Below are positions 1-8,042 of a DNA stretch of 62,417 nt, piece after piece. Position 1 is the first letter of the stretch. Each line of letters starts with the position of its first letter. Source of the DNA: Solobacterium sp. GTDB taxonomy: Bacteria; Bacillota_I; Bacilli_A; Erysipelotrichales; Erysipelotrichaceae. The notes below the pieces were generated by a model. That model saw only the letters and a program-made list of their open reading frames with translations, was not told where the DNA came from and did no database searches. The position numbers and the translations under genes are program-made. The stretch lies in assembly GCA_017469355.1 (NCBI GenBank), contig JAFUGM010000001.1:1-62417 (forward strand). The letters run 5' to 3'.

Positions 1-178
1 TGAATTTACTCCTTTCTAATAAAAACCCACCCATCGGCGGGATTAGTATCAGATTCTGAAGGAGTAAACGCAACTGGAAGTTCCTGAAGACTAAATTCAA
101 CTTCGCCTGCCCTGAAGTGGAATTTACTTTTCCACTTCAGCGTTCTATATTTTCTCGAGAACGCCGATTGATCAATCC
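1..178. repeat. Run of consecutive inverted repeats
   Basis: Five inverted repeats follow one another with almost no gap. The first has 10-base arms at 5-14 and 59-68 with a nested CTAAT/ATTAG pair. The second has GAAGTT at 77-82 and AACTTC at 99-104. The third has 11-base arms at 112-122 and 130-140. The fourth has GCGTTCT at 140-146 and AGAACGC at 158-164. The fifth is the 12-base palindrome GATTGATCAATC at 166-177. No coding pattern is convincing. It may be a structured 5' region of the next gene, a remnant of rearranged DNA, or a fold-back sequencing or assembly artefact at the edge of a contig. Confidence 0.5.
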
Positions 179-1858
179 ATGGTTGGCTTTGCGGGATTTG
201 GTTTATTAGTGTTCTACTTTGCGTTATTCTATCGGCCGATGCGGCTGCTTGATCGAATGTTGGCGAACATCGCTTCGGAAATGCCGGAGGCACTGTTCTT
301 CTTCGATGCGATCGGGCGCTGTATCTGGGCAAATGAACCCGGAATTCAGCTGGCCGAGATCACCAATGAAGATTTTGAGTCTGCCTCAAAGCGGTTAGGT
401 GAACTGTTTGAGAACCTGAAGGATTACCGAAGTGACTGGGAAGTTCAGGAAGTGATTGAAGACAAAACTTCCGTGAAATACTATCAGCTGGAAAATCATA
501 CGGTTACGGATAACCGGGGAAACCCTGCGGGTTCCTTCCTCAGTATCCGTGATAATACAGAAGATCAGCTGGCGCTGAAAGTTGAAAAGTATAACGCAAC
601 CCATGATAAACTGACGGATCTTTATACCAGAGAACATCTGTATGAGAGGATTCAGGAAGTGCTTACTGCTTCGCCAGATACCGAATATCTGATTCTGTTT
701 ATCGATGTCAATGATTTTAAGATCATCAACGATATCTTCGGAAATGCGTTTGGGGATTATGTGCTGAAGTCCATTGCGGACTGGATTCGCAAGGTGTTCG
801 CTGAAAACTGTGTATTTGGACGACTGTCTGGAGATACCTTTGGGGTATGTATTCCCAAGGTGCAGTTTAATGAGAAGTACCTGGAATATCAGCTGGCACA
901 CTATATCGTCAATGATGGGAATGCGGAATATCAGGTATTGATTCATGTTGGTGTTTATGAAGTGTTGGAATCGGGAATTGATGTCTCAGTCATGATCGAC
1001 CGTGCTCATATGGCACTCTCCACAATCAAGAACGATTATCAGATTCATGTGGCACATTATGACGAAGACATGCGCAATAAAGTGGTCTGGGAACAGAAGA
1101 TCTCAACCCAGGTGAATGAGGCTCTGGAGACTCGTCAGATTCGGCCTTACCTTCAGCCGGTCGTGGATGCGACAGGCAAGGTGGTAGGTGCCGAGGCACT
1201 GGTGCGCTGGATTCATCCAACCGAAGGATTCCTGTCTCCCGCATTATTTATTCCGGTATTCGAATGGAATGGAATGATTGCGGAAGTGGATAAATATATG
1301 TGGCGGTCGGCTTGTGAAATACTTGCGAAGTGGAAACAGGAAGGCCGGAATGATATCTTCATCTCTGTTAACATCTCTCCGAAAGACTTCTACTTCATTG
1401 ATGTGGCAGAAGAGCTGAAACGGATTGTCAGTGAGCTTGATGTTGACCCCGCAAGGCTTCGTATTGAAATTACGGAAACCGTAATGATGACGGATATTGA
1501 AAACCGTATGAAGATTCTCTCTGATCTCAGAGAATCCGGATTCATTGTGGAGATGGATGACTTCGGAAGCGGATATTCTTCTCTGAATCTTCTGAAGGAC
1601 ATGCCGGTGGATGTGCTGAAGATTGATATGGGCTTCCTGTATAAGTCGAAGGATGAAAATCGTGCACAGACTATCGTCCATAACATCATTCATATGTCCG
1701 AGCAGCTTGGTATCACCTCATTAACCGAAGGGGTGGAAGAACAGGTTCAGTACCAGATGTTATCCAACATGGGCTGTAAGTACTTCCAGGGCTACTATTT
1801 CTCAAAACCGATTCCGGTGAAGGATTTCGAAGCCTTCTGCTTTAAAGGTCAGGTATAA
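179..1858 (+). CDS. PAS-GGDEF(degenerate)-EAL c-di-GMP phosphodiesterase, probably 5'-truncated
   Basis: Predicted 559-residue membrane-linked enzyme that would hydrolyse cyclic di-GMP. A single hydrophobic segment (residues about 2-18) is followed by a PAS-like domain (about 28-135), a GGDEF domain (about 140-290) whose signature is SGDTF rather than GGDEF, and an EAL domain (about 315-555). The EAL residues look intact: EALVRW, the ITET stretch, DDFGSGY, LKID, EGVE and QGYYFSKP. So phosphodiesterase activity is plausible and cyclase activity unlikely. The ATG at 179 has no Shine-Dalgarno and the in-frame stretch upstream to the stop at 113 has no better start. One transmembrane segment beginning abruptly suggests that further membrane segments were lost. 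A terminator follows. Confidence 0.8.
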   Translation: MVGFAGFGLLVFYFALFYRPMRLLDRMLANIASEMPEALFFFDAIGRCIWANEPGIQLAEITNEDFESASKRLGELFENLKDYRSDWEVQEVIEDKTSVKYYQLENHTVTDNRGNPAGSFLSIRDNTEDQLALKVEKYNATHDKLTDLYTREHLYERIQEVLTASPDTEYLILFIDVNDFKIINDIFGNAFGDYVLKSIADWIRKVFAENCVFGRLSGDTFGVCIPKVQFNEKYLEYQLAHYIVNDGNAEYQVLIHVGVYEVLESGIDVSVMIDRAHMALSTIKNDYQIHVAHYDEDMRNKVVWEQKISTQVNEALETRQIRPYLQPVVDATGKVVGAEALVRWIHPTEGFLSPALFIPVFEWNGMIAEVDKYMWRSACEILAKWKQEGRNDIFISVNISPKDFYFIDVAEELKRIVSELDVDPARLRIEITETVMMTDIENRMKILSDLRESGFIVEMDDFGSGYSSLNLLKDMPVDVLKIDMGFLYKSKDENRAQTIVHNIIHMSEQLGITSLTEGVEEQVQYQMLSNMGCKYFQGYYFSKPIPVKDFEAFCFKGQV

Positions 1859-1874
1859 CAAACAGGTAATTGAA

Positions 1875-1900
1875 AACGGCGGGGGATTCCCGCCGTTCTT
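1875..1900. terminator. Bidirectional terminator between convergent genes
   Basis: A 9-bp stem, AACGGCGGG (1875-1883) with CCCGCCGTT (1889-1897), has a 5-nt loop. It is followed by CTTTC on the plus strand and TTTTC on the minus strand. It lies between the EAL gene and the convergent nitroreductase gene and could serve both. Confidence 0.7.
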
Positions 1901-2419
1901 TCAGATTCTGACAACCAGTTCTTCTTCCGGTTTATACCGGGTGTGAGCAGAGCCGGGCTGCGCATCTTCCGATGGAACACCCACCGGAAACATCGCAATT
2001 AATTCATAGCCTTCCATCTCAGGAAAGTGTGCTTTCATCTGGGCGGGGTCAAACCCTCCGACCCATGTGGTTCCTAAGCCAAGATCCTGGATTTCCAACA
2101 TCATCTGAGTTGCGATGATTCCTGCGTCCACATCGACGAAATTCTTCCCGTCATAGCGGCGCACCCAGGCCTTGGAAGGGTCTCCGCCAATCACAAATAT
2201 CACCGGTGCAGGCTGGATAAATGGCTGAGTACAGGTGGATTTCGCCAGGGCGAGGGCTTCTGGACTCTCGATTACCCAGACTTTGAACGGCTGGTAGTTA
2301 ACCGCTGTTGGCGCATTCACCGCAGTGCGGATAATCGCCTGAATCTTTTCCTCTTCAATCGGCTTGTTGGTCAGAGAGCGACAGGAATAGCGCTCCTCTG
2401 AAAGTTCAAGAAAACTCAT
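1901..2419 (-). CDS. Nitroreductase family protein
   Basis: A 172-residue FMN-dependent nitroreductase-family oxidoreductase, expected to be a cytosolic homodimer using NAD(P)H. The N-terminal RYSCRS block is the family's FMN-phosphate contact, followed by APTAVNYQPF. The C-terminal half has the LGLGTTWVGGF stretch and the FPVGVP motif. The length is that of the short nitroreductases. The physiological substrate cannot be read from sequence. It is a single gene, convergent with the EAL gene and divergent from the gene at 2495, so it probably has its own promoter in the short gap after 2419. Confidence 0.85.
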   Translation of the reverse strand: MSFLELSEERYSCRSLTNKPIEEEKIQAIIRTAVNAPTAVNYQPFKVWVIESPEALALAKSTCTQPFIQPAPVIFVIGGDPSKAWVRRYDGKNFVDVDAGIIATQMMLEIQDLGLGTTWVGGFDPAQMKAHFPEMEGYELIAMFPVGVPSEDAQPGSAHTRYKPEEELVVRI

Positions 2420-2494
2420 AACAGTACTGTCTCCAATCTGTACTCAGAATACCCTGCCCGGAATCATTTGTATAAGATAATGACCAAAGGTATC

Positions 2495-3538
2495 ATGAAT
2501 GATATGACCAACAAAACCCCCATACCATCCAGCCTGCGGGTTGGATATGTCAGTGATCTTTATACATCGATTGCGGGAATCCGACCGAAGAACCAGTTGG
2601 ATATGCTTTACTTCTGGTTTGGGGAATTATTCATCACAGCATCTCCCAGTGAGGGGCAGGGTAAGACTCCTCCGGAGTATTCCGATGTGGAGCGCCGTAT
2701 CTACGCAAAAGAGTATAAGGGAAGTTTATATGGCACTGGGTCCCCACGGGTGACACATCTCATTGGTCGGTTATGTGGAACTTCTGACAGTAATCGGGAT
2801 AAGGAGCGGGTAAGTGCCGAGCTGATTCAAAAGCGGGTATCCAGCCGCCTTTGTAAGGAGCGGGAACCGCTGGATCATTTCCTTTCTGAGGTGGAGAAAA
2901 GAGTAGTTTCGCTGAACGAAGCCGAGCAGGAACAGTTCTATGAAGTGCTGGTGGAATATTGTGTGGAATGCGCCGTCAGCTATGAAACCAAAAGTGAATA
3001 TGAGCGGGAAGAAGAACTATTTCCAATGGATGAAGAAGTGAATGAACAGGTGCTGTACAATGCGTTCTATCAGCTGTGCCGGTATGAAGAAACGGGTCTT
3101 GTGAACGCATATGCGTGGCTGTTATTGGGGAGTCTCTTGCGGAATGAATGCGGAAGGCTTGCGCGGATTTATGACAGCTCGTTTGTGCCGCTGTTCCGTA
3201 ATCCGAGTGAAACCGGAACACTTCTTGATAAGATGAACTACCTGGTTCATCCCGAAGCGTATGAGCCGGTTTATTATGGCGAGGATACTGGAGAGCGGAT
3301 GCCGGATATTAAGTGGTATTGCGATCAGTGTGGAGACCGACTGGATCTTCAGGAAGGCTTCGACGATCATCTGAGTGAATGGAAGTGCCTTTGCTGCGGT
3401 ACGATGAACCGAATTGATCCAGAGGAGGTCTATGACTCAGAAGAGGATTTCCGTCATGGCATCCATCGGCAGGAACCAGAACAGTTAATGGAAGTGATTG
3501 CCAATGTGAAAAAGTCTGCCGGAAATTCGGGTATATAA
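2495..3538 (+). CDS. Unrecognised protein with C-terminal zinc ribbon
   Basis: I do not recognise this family. It is about 347 residues with no signal peptide or membrane segment. The body is acidic and helical (EREEELFPMDEEVNEQ). Near the C-terminus are two CxxC pairs, CDQCG and CLCCG, about 20 residues apart, which form a probable zinc ribbon. Start choice is uncertain: TTG at 2468 and ATGs at 2480, 2495 and 2504 are all in frame. A weak AAAGG (2486-2490) favours 2495. It is followed within 30 bases by a MerR-type regulator, but nothing shows they share a function. Confidence 0.6.
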   Translation: MNDMTNKTPIPSSLRVGYVSDLYTSIAGIRPKNQLDMLYFWFGELFITASPSEGQGKTPPEYSDVERRIYAKEYKGSLYGTGSPRVTHLIGRLCGTSDSNRDKERVSAELIQKRVSSRLCKEREPLDHFLSEVEKRVVSLNEAEQEQFYEVLVEYCVECAVSYETKSEYEREEELFPMDEEVNEQVLYNAFYQLCRYEETGLVNAYAWLLLGSLLRNECGRLARIYDSSFVPLFRNPSETGTLLDKMNYLVHPEAYEPVYYGEDTGERMPDIKWYCDQCGDRLDLQEGFDDHLSEWKCLCCGTMNRIDPEEVYDSEEDFRHGIHRQEPEQLMEVIANVKKSAGNSGI

Positions 3539-3562
3539 CAAACTGAATGATCCTTTTACGCT

Positions 3563-3934
3563 TTGCCTGTGGAACAGAAACAGGAGGGCGCAGTATATTC
3601 CGTACGGGATCTCTGTCGTCTTACGGGGGTTACCCGCAAGACCCTGTTTTACTATGACCATAAGGGTTTGCTGAAACCAACGGAACGAAAAGGACCCCAG
3701 TCCAGCAAATATTATTCTTCCTGTGATCTCTTTCGCTTACGAAAGATTCTGACCTGGAAACGGGCAGGCCTTGAATTACAGGTAATCAGCGTCCTTCTGG
3801 AACAGGAGGACTCAATTCCAGTGGAACTGCTGGAACAGCGGTTATCCCAATTAAAGGAAACACAGCGTCAATTAGTTCATTCAATCAGGCTTCTTGAACA
3901 GCTGATTCAACAGGAACAGCAGGTTCACCCATAG
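3563..3934 (+). CDS. MerR family transcriptional regulator
   Basis: A 123-residue DNA-binding protein. The winged-helix head is clear: YSVRDLCRLTGVTRKTLFYYDHKGLL is the MerR N-terminus (residues about 11-36), then a dimerising coiled coil rich in Gln and Leu to the end. There is no obvious C-terminal metal or ligand domain and no cysteine pair, so the signal is unknown. The start is unclear. TTG at 3563 and GTG at 3569 are in frame and neither has a Shine-Dalgarno, while the good AGGAGGG at about 3581 is followed by no in-frame start. A TATAAC box at 3534-3539 may be its promoter. Confidence 0.75.
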   Translation: MPVEQKQEGAVYSVRDLCRLTGVTRKTLFYYDHKGLLKPTERKGPQSSKYYSSCDLFRLRKILTWKRAGLELQVISVLLEQEDSIPVELLEQRLSQLKETQRQLVHSIRLLEQLIQQEQQVHP

Positions 3935-3949
3935 CGGGTGTTCCTTTTT
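3926..3949 (+). terminator. Weak terminator after MerR gene
   Basis: CACCC (3926-3930) pairs with GGGTG (3936-3940) around a 5-nt loop that contains the stop codon, and a T-rich stretch follows. The stem is only 5 bp, so support is modest. Confidence 0.4.
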
Positions 3950-3980
3950 CATCAGTTTTTCTTCGTACGCCAACGCAAGA

Positions 3981-3999
3981 TGATATGATGAACAGGATG
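3981..3999 (+). promoter_or_regulatory. Extended -10 promoter abutting the start codon
   Basis: TG-A-TATGAT (3981-3989) ends 7 nt before the ATG at 3997. Transcription would begin at or next to the A of the start codon, making the message leaderless. No Shine-Dalgarno is present. Confidence 0.5.
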
Positions 4000-4911
4000 A
4001 AAAACGAATTGATAAAAGCGATCACCCGGGAAACCGGACTGGTGTATGATGTGCATTCTGAAACATTTAACGGAATCCGACATGGATATTCCTTTCTGGT
4101 CAATGGTACAGGAGAAGCAGATGAAGTGGAGCTTCGCTGTACAGTGTTAAGAAATGGACAGCCATTGAGTGAAGCAGAGGTAGCACCACTTTCGGGAAAG
4201 TTTCCGTTTTTAAAGGATCTGGAAGGGCGGGGGAATTCGCTCGTCATGCATATCCGGGAGCTTGATTCCGACGTATCAGCGCATCAGGTAAGAACCATTC
4301 TTGATGAACTGCCTGCTTACCTTTCTTCCCTTGGGTTTCGTAATGTTTGTGAAGAATGCGGAAGAGAAGAAGTTACGGTATTTAATTACGCTACCGGTAC
4401 TCCGAAACTGTTATGCAGAAACTGCGTTGCCCAGCATCCGGAGATGCCAAAGGGGATCGATATCGCAAAGAAGGAACAGGAAGAGCGGAAACAGCTGGAG
4501 CGGCCGCTTGCCGGGATACTCAGTGGGCTGCTTGGCATCGTGATCGGCGTATTGGTCTTCCAACTATTCTATCGGTTGGATGGGGACACATTCTTCGCGT
4601 CGATCGCAGCTGCGGCGGAACTTCCATTCATGTATAAACTGCTGGGCAGAAGCCTGACAAAAAAGGGAGTCATCATCTGTGTTGTCATGATTCTGCTTTG
4701 TATTCTGATTGGTGAGACGTCCACCTGGGCATCCGAACTTCATAAGCTTTATCCGCAGGCATCCTATATCGACTGCTTCACCTTTGTCCCAAGTCTTGTG
4801 GGTGCGGGTATGGTCAGCGGCGCATCCTTCTATGGCGCTTATGCATATGATTTTTTTGGCGCAGTCATCGGTGGAATCATCGGAATTGTTATGGCATATA
4901 CAAAGTTCTGA
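3997..4911 (+). CDS. Zinc-ribbon membrane protein of unknown function
   Basis: I do not recognise this family. The protein is about 304 residues. The N-terminal half (about 1-110) is soluble. A CEECG...CRNC pair (about 117-140) forms a probable zinc ribbon. An acidic or basic linker leads into four or more hydrophobic segments in the C-terminal half, the last very glycine-rich (FGAVIGGIIGIVMAY). Two ATGs at 3985/3988 are also in frame, but 3997 is preferred because it sits exactly 7 nt after an extended -10 box. The gene at 4935 follows with a good ribosome site and may be co-transcribed. Confidence 0.6.
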   Translation: MKNELIKAITRETGLVYDVHSETFNGIRHGYSFLVNGTGEADEVELRCTVLRNGQPLSEAEVAPLSGKFPFLKDLEGRGNSLVMHIRELDSDVSAHQVRTILDELPAYLSSLGFRNVCEECGREEVTVFNYATGTPKLLCRNCVAQHPEMPKGIDIAKKEQEERKQLERPLAGILSGLLGIVIGVLVFQLFYRLDGDTFFASIAAAAELPFMYKLLGRSLTKKGVIICVVMILLCILIGETSTWASELHKLYPQASYIDCFTFVPSLVGAGMVSGASFYGAYAYDFFGAVIGGIIGIVMAYTKF

Positions 4912-4934
4912 GTAAGAGAGGGGAGAAATAAGAC

Positions 4935-5513
4935 ATGATTGATTTTACAAGGTATCCGAATCTGGAGGCGAGACGCAGGCAGATGAAGGGGAGGCTGAAG
5001 GACAAGGCACCTCTGATTGGAAAAGATACGTGGCAGAAATGCGTACAGAACTGGGAAATCTTCACAGAAGAGGAATTACAGCGAATCAATGAAGACTGCC
5101 AGAATGTGGAATTCATTCAGGCAGATGGATTTAAATGCGCGTCCCCCAGTTTTATTACAAGGGACGCGGTGATCGTTACTCAGCCTCACTTTACCGCAAT
5201 ACCGCTGCGGGATGTGATCTGGGTCTATGAATATGCGCTGAAACATTCGGTTAACTTCATTCCAACGTCTAAGGACTATACGATTTACCTTGTCGCAAGA
5301 GACGGCATTTCCTATACCCTGATGACAACCAGTGTCATGGCGGTCAGTAAAAAAGATCCCGGACCACAGGCGATCAATCAGGTTCGCGAGGCGATCGGGG
5401 ATCAGTATCCCGGAGTGATTTACGGCTGGTCACAGGAAGTACAGAAGATGCGTGATTCCAACTTCAATGCGCTTGTTCAGTATGTGGACAGTCATAATGT
5501 GCAGGAACAGTAG
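4935..5513 (+). CDS. Unrecognised 192-residue cytosolic protein
   Basis: I do not recognise this family. It has no signal, no membrane segment and no cysteine motif. The N-terminus is very basic (LEARRRQMKGRLKDKAP). The middle alternates short beta-like stretches (FITRDAVIVTQPHFTAIPLRDVIWVYEYAL), reminiscent of small proteins with PH-like or YcxB-type folds, which is inference only. A strong GAGGGGAG lies 9 nt before the ATG. It follows the zinc-ribbon membrane protein by 23 bases, so the two probably form an operon. It ends 3 bases from the convergent azlD. Confidence 0.6.
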   Translation: MIDFTRYPNLEARRRQMKGRLKDKAPLIGKDTWQKCVQNWEIFTEEELQRINEDCQNVEFIQADGFKCASPSFITRDAVIVTQPHFTAIPLRDVIWVYEYALKHSVNFIPTSKDYTIYLVARDGISYTLMTTSVMAVSKKDPGPQAINQVREAIGDQYPGVIYGWSQEVQKMRDSNFNALVQYVDSHNVQEQ

Positions 5514-5516
5514 GAA

Positions 5517-5852
5517 TCAGAATACCAGCTGTACCAACAACATATAAACCAGTGTTCCCGCAAACATGGACAGAAGCGTATTCTTCTTCCATAAATGCAT
5601 GACAACTGTCACCGTAATTCCGATCAGTTCAGGTATGCCGAAGGGGAAGGAAGTGACGGAAACACTTTTGAGACAATACACCACTAACATTGCGAATACG
5701 GCAGAAGGAAGTGCTTTTCCAAGATAAAGAATGATGGGAGGCACTTCTTTTTTTCCACCGAACAGCAGAAATGGCAGAAACCGCGTGCACATTGTCGCAA
5801 TGGCACATAACAGAATAGTAATTACCTGCTGGGGCAGTGTCTGGGGACTCAT
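5517..5852 (-). CDS. azlD: AzlD-type branched-chain amino acid export subunit
   Basis: A 111-residue small membrane subunit that, with AzlC, exports branched-chain amino acids or analogues. It has four hydrophobic segments. The TRFLPFLLFGGKKEVPPIILYLGKALPSAV core is typical of AzlD. The start at 5852 has AGGAGGG in front and overlaps the azlC stop by 4 nt (ATGA), which indicates translational coupling. An in-frame extension to 5915 lies inside azlC and is rejected. Confidence 0.88.
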   Translation of the reverse strand: MSPQTLPQQVITILLCAIATMCTRFLPFLLFGGKKEVPPIILYLGKALPSAVFAMLVVYCLKSVSVTSFPFGIPELIGITVTVVMHLWKKNTLLSMFAGTLVYMLLVQLVF

Positions 5853-6547
5853 TGGAACCCTCCTGAAGCACTGATCTTCGAACGTAAGAGAATCAGAAAT
5901 ACCAGAATGACGCACATGGAAGGGATGATGAAGTTATCTGCCCCAAATACCATCAGACATCCAAGAGAAGCGAGTAATCCAATGAGGGATGGAAGATGCG
6001 TTTTCTCTTTTAATACCGCATCAAGGAAAATCACCACAAACATGGTCGTCATGACAAAGTCGAGACCTTCTGTATTAAAGGGGATAAATGATCCGAACAT
6101 TCCGCCGCAGAAGGCACCGAAGATCCAGTAAAACTGATCCATGGCGGAAAGATAGAAATAGTAGCTGGAAGGATCCAGGTGTTCTGGAAGCGTCTTACTG
6201 CCGCCTACCGCAAAGGTTTCATCGGATAACGCAAAGATCAGGTAGGGACGCCGACGCAGTCCTTTGTATTTCTCCAGCATCGCCAGGCCATAAAACAGAT
6301 GACGGGCCTGAATCATAAAGGCCATGAGAAAGGTCTGAAGCGGGGCGAACCGACTCATTAACATCGTTACAGCCACAAACTCCAGAGATCCCCCGAAGAT
6401 GATCATTGCCATAGAGACTGGATACACCCATGAAAACCCATTCACATTCATATAAACGCCATAGGCCATACCAAGAAATACATACCCGGTCATAACGGGA
6501 ATGGAGTCATGAAATGCGGTTTTGAGCTCCGGTGATTTGAAATCCAT
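5849..6547 (-). CDS. azlC: AzlC-type branched-chain amino acid export permease
   Basis: A 232-residue multi-spanning permease, the large partner of AzlD. Recognisable stretches are the N-terminal AFHDSIPVMTGYVFLGMAYG, GGSLEFVAVTML, ARHLFYGLAM and ALSDETFAV. The start at 6547 matches the family's N-terminus; the open frame runs further upstream but reads as non-coding. A weak TAAACT box ends 7 nt before this ATG. The two-gene unit diverges from the coiled-coil gene at 6681. Confidence 0.88.
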   Translation of the reverse strand: MDFKSPELKTAFHDSIPVMTGYVFLGMAYGVYMNVNGFSWVYPVSMAMIIFGGSLEFVAVTMLMSRFAPLQTFLMAFMIQARHLFYGLAMLEKYKGLRRRPYLIFALSDETFAVGGSKTLPEHLDPSSYYFYLSAMDQFYWIFGAFCGGMFGSFIPFNTEGLDFVMTTMFVVIFLDAVLKEKTHLPSLIGLLASLGCLMVFGADNFIIPSMCVILVFLILLRSKISASGGFQ

Positions 6548-6668
6548 ATGGCTAAGTTTACCCTTGGAAACGATAGGAATCAAGGAATGCGAACCGCGTC
6601 CACAATATTCAAAAGGGTACACATTAAAACCCGTTGGTTTTGTGTGGCTGGCGCAATCATAAATGGAG

Positions 6669-6683
6669 TAAAATACCGGTATG
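6669..6683 (+). promoter_or_regulatory. -10 box abutting the start codon of the coiled-coil gene
   Basis: TAAAAT (6669-6674) ends 6 nt before the ATG at 6681. The only purine run (GGAG at 6664-6667) is too far away to serve as a ribosome site, so a leaderless transcript is plausible. Confidence 0.4.
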
Positions 6684-7949
6684 GCAGTTACGTACATCAA
6701 GCGTAAACGGGGAGAACTGAACGAGTTATATCGCCGTTCCCTGGAGGCAGATCTGGTTCGCAAAGCGGATCTGATTTCAGCCTTTCCCGATCCTGACCAT
6801 CTGTTTCATAATTACACGATTCTTACAGACCAACCCTTCGGGGTTCTTGTATTGTTCAGGGACCAGGAAGACCTGGAACGCTTCAGCCCGCAGGGGGAGC
6901 GATGTGATGATCTGGATTGCCTGGAGCGTTTGATTACGAAACTTCAGAATTACCCTGCGGTTCGTGATGAATTCTTTGAAGAAAAGCGGCAGGCATATCT
7001 TCAGGTAAGAAGCCATTACCGGTATATGATTTCCCATCCCGCAAACACAAAGCGCGAGCAGCAGCGGCTGGAGAGCGAAGTGAAACACGCGTCCACTCAA
7101 CGTGCCTGGCTGGAGAAAGAGAATACCGGACGAATGGAACGAATTCGTAGTCTTGAGACAGAGATTGAACGATATGAGACCATTCTGGAACATCTGCGGA
7201 GTGAAGAAGATAATACCAGCCGGATTGAAGAGGCGGTGGAAGAAACACGTCCGTTGAAATTGGAGATCGATGAAGATACCGTGCGTCTCAATGAGCTGGC
7301 GATACGAATTGAAGAACTGCGGAAGGAACAGGAACTGATTGATCAGGCACTGACGCCAACAACATTCCGTCTGCAGGAACAGGAAGAACAGCGTCTGACA
7401 GGAGAACATGATAATCTGATCAGCCGAATTGAAGACAATACAGCACAGCTGAAACAGATTGAACAGCGGATTGAGGCGTTGAAGGAAGAAGACCGGTCCC
7501 GCCCCCAGGAAGATGAAGTCTTGGAGACACTGGGGAAATCCAGGGAGCGCTTAGAACAGGTTCAGGGGGAACTGGACGGCGGTAATACGATGGTCAGTAA
7601 TCTGAATCTGAAGGTAGAAATTCTTGCGGCGAGACTGAAGTCCATCAAAATGGAAACAGAGCGTCTGCCGGAACAGCAGGAAGGGGCGTATATCGCCATG
7701 GTTGCCCGGGCCGAAGAACTGCTCAACGCATGGATCTCATGTTCGAAGAAACTGAAGCGGATTCTTGAAGTGGATGGAATCTCCGCCCGCGAACTGCTCG
7801 AAGCGGTGTTCTTCGCCTATGGGCCGCTCTGTTCTCTTGAGGATGGGTGTCAGTATCTTGACTCTACGGAGGTGTCGTTAGATACTCTGCTGTTATATCG
7901 GACGGAAGAAGAACGCGCTGGCTTCCAACATGTATATAACTTCGAATAA
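6681..7949 (+). CDS. Long coiled-coil protein of unknown function
   Basis: A 422-residue soluble protein dominated by a continuous Glu/Arg/Gln/Leu coiled coil from about residue 115 to 335, with short globular ends. The N-terminal part (1-110) contains an FGVLVLFRDQEDLERF stretch. The C-terminal part (about 345-422) holds a conserved-looking AWISCSKKLKRILEVDGISARELLEAVFFAYGP segment. No ATPase motif flanks the coil, so it is not an SMC or Rad50 protein. It stands alone between azlC (divergent) and a terminator, so the context gives no function. Confidence 0.6.
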   Translation: MAVTYIKRKRGELNELYRRSLEADLVRKADLISAFPDPDHLFHNYTILTDQPFGVLVLFRDQEDLERFSPQGERCDDLDCLERLITKLQNYPAVRDEFFEEKRQAYLQVRSHYRYMISHPANTKREQQRLESEVKHASTQRAWLEKENTGRMERIRSLETEIERYETILEHLRSEEDNTSRIEEAVEETRPLKLEIDEDTVRLNELAIRIEELRKEQELIDQALTPTTFRLQEQEEQRLTGEHDNLISRIEDNTAQLKQIEQRIEALKEEDRSRPQEDEVLETLGKSRERLEQVQGELDGGNTMVSNLNLKVEILAARLKSIKMETERLPEQQEGAYIAMVARAEELLNAWISCSKKLKRILEVDGISARELLEAVFFAYGPLCSLEDGCQYLDSTEVSLDTLLLYRTEEERAGFQHVYNFE

Positions 7950-7976
7950 CCCTGTGGATTTCCATGGGGTTTTCTT
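7948..7976 (+). terminator. Rho-independent terminator
   Basis: An 11-bp stem with two G-U pairs, AACCCTGTGGA (7948-7958) with TCCATGGGGTT (7961-7971), is followed by TTTCTT. It starts inside the stop codon of the coiled-coil gene. Confidence 0.65.
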
Positions 7977-8013
7977 GTAGTTCATCTGAGCCATGAAATA
8001 AGAATGTGACTGC

Positions 8014-8022
8014 TATAATGAA
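8014..8022 (+). promoter_or_regulatory. Extended -10 promoter of larC
   Basis: TGC-TATAAT lies about 20-30 nt upstream of the larC start. Unlike the leaderless genes, here a short leader with GGAGGAG follows. No good -35 is visible. Confidence 0.55.
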
Positions 8023-8042
8023 AACGCATGTTCGGAGGAGTT

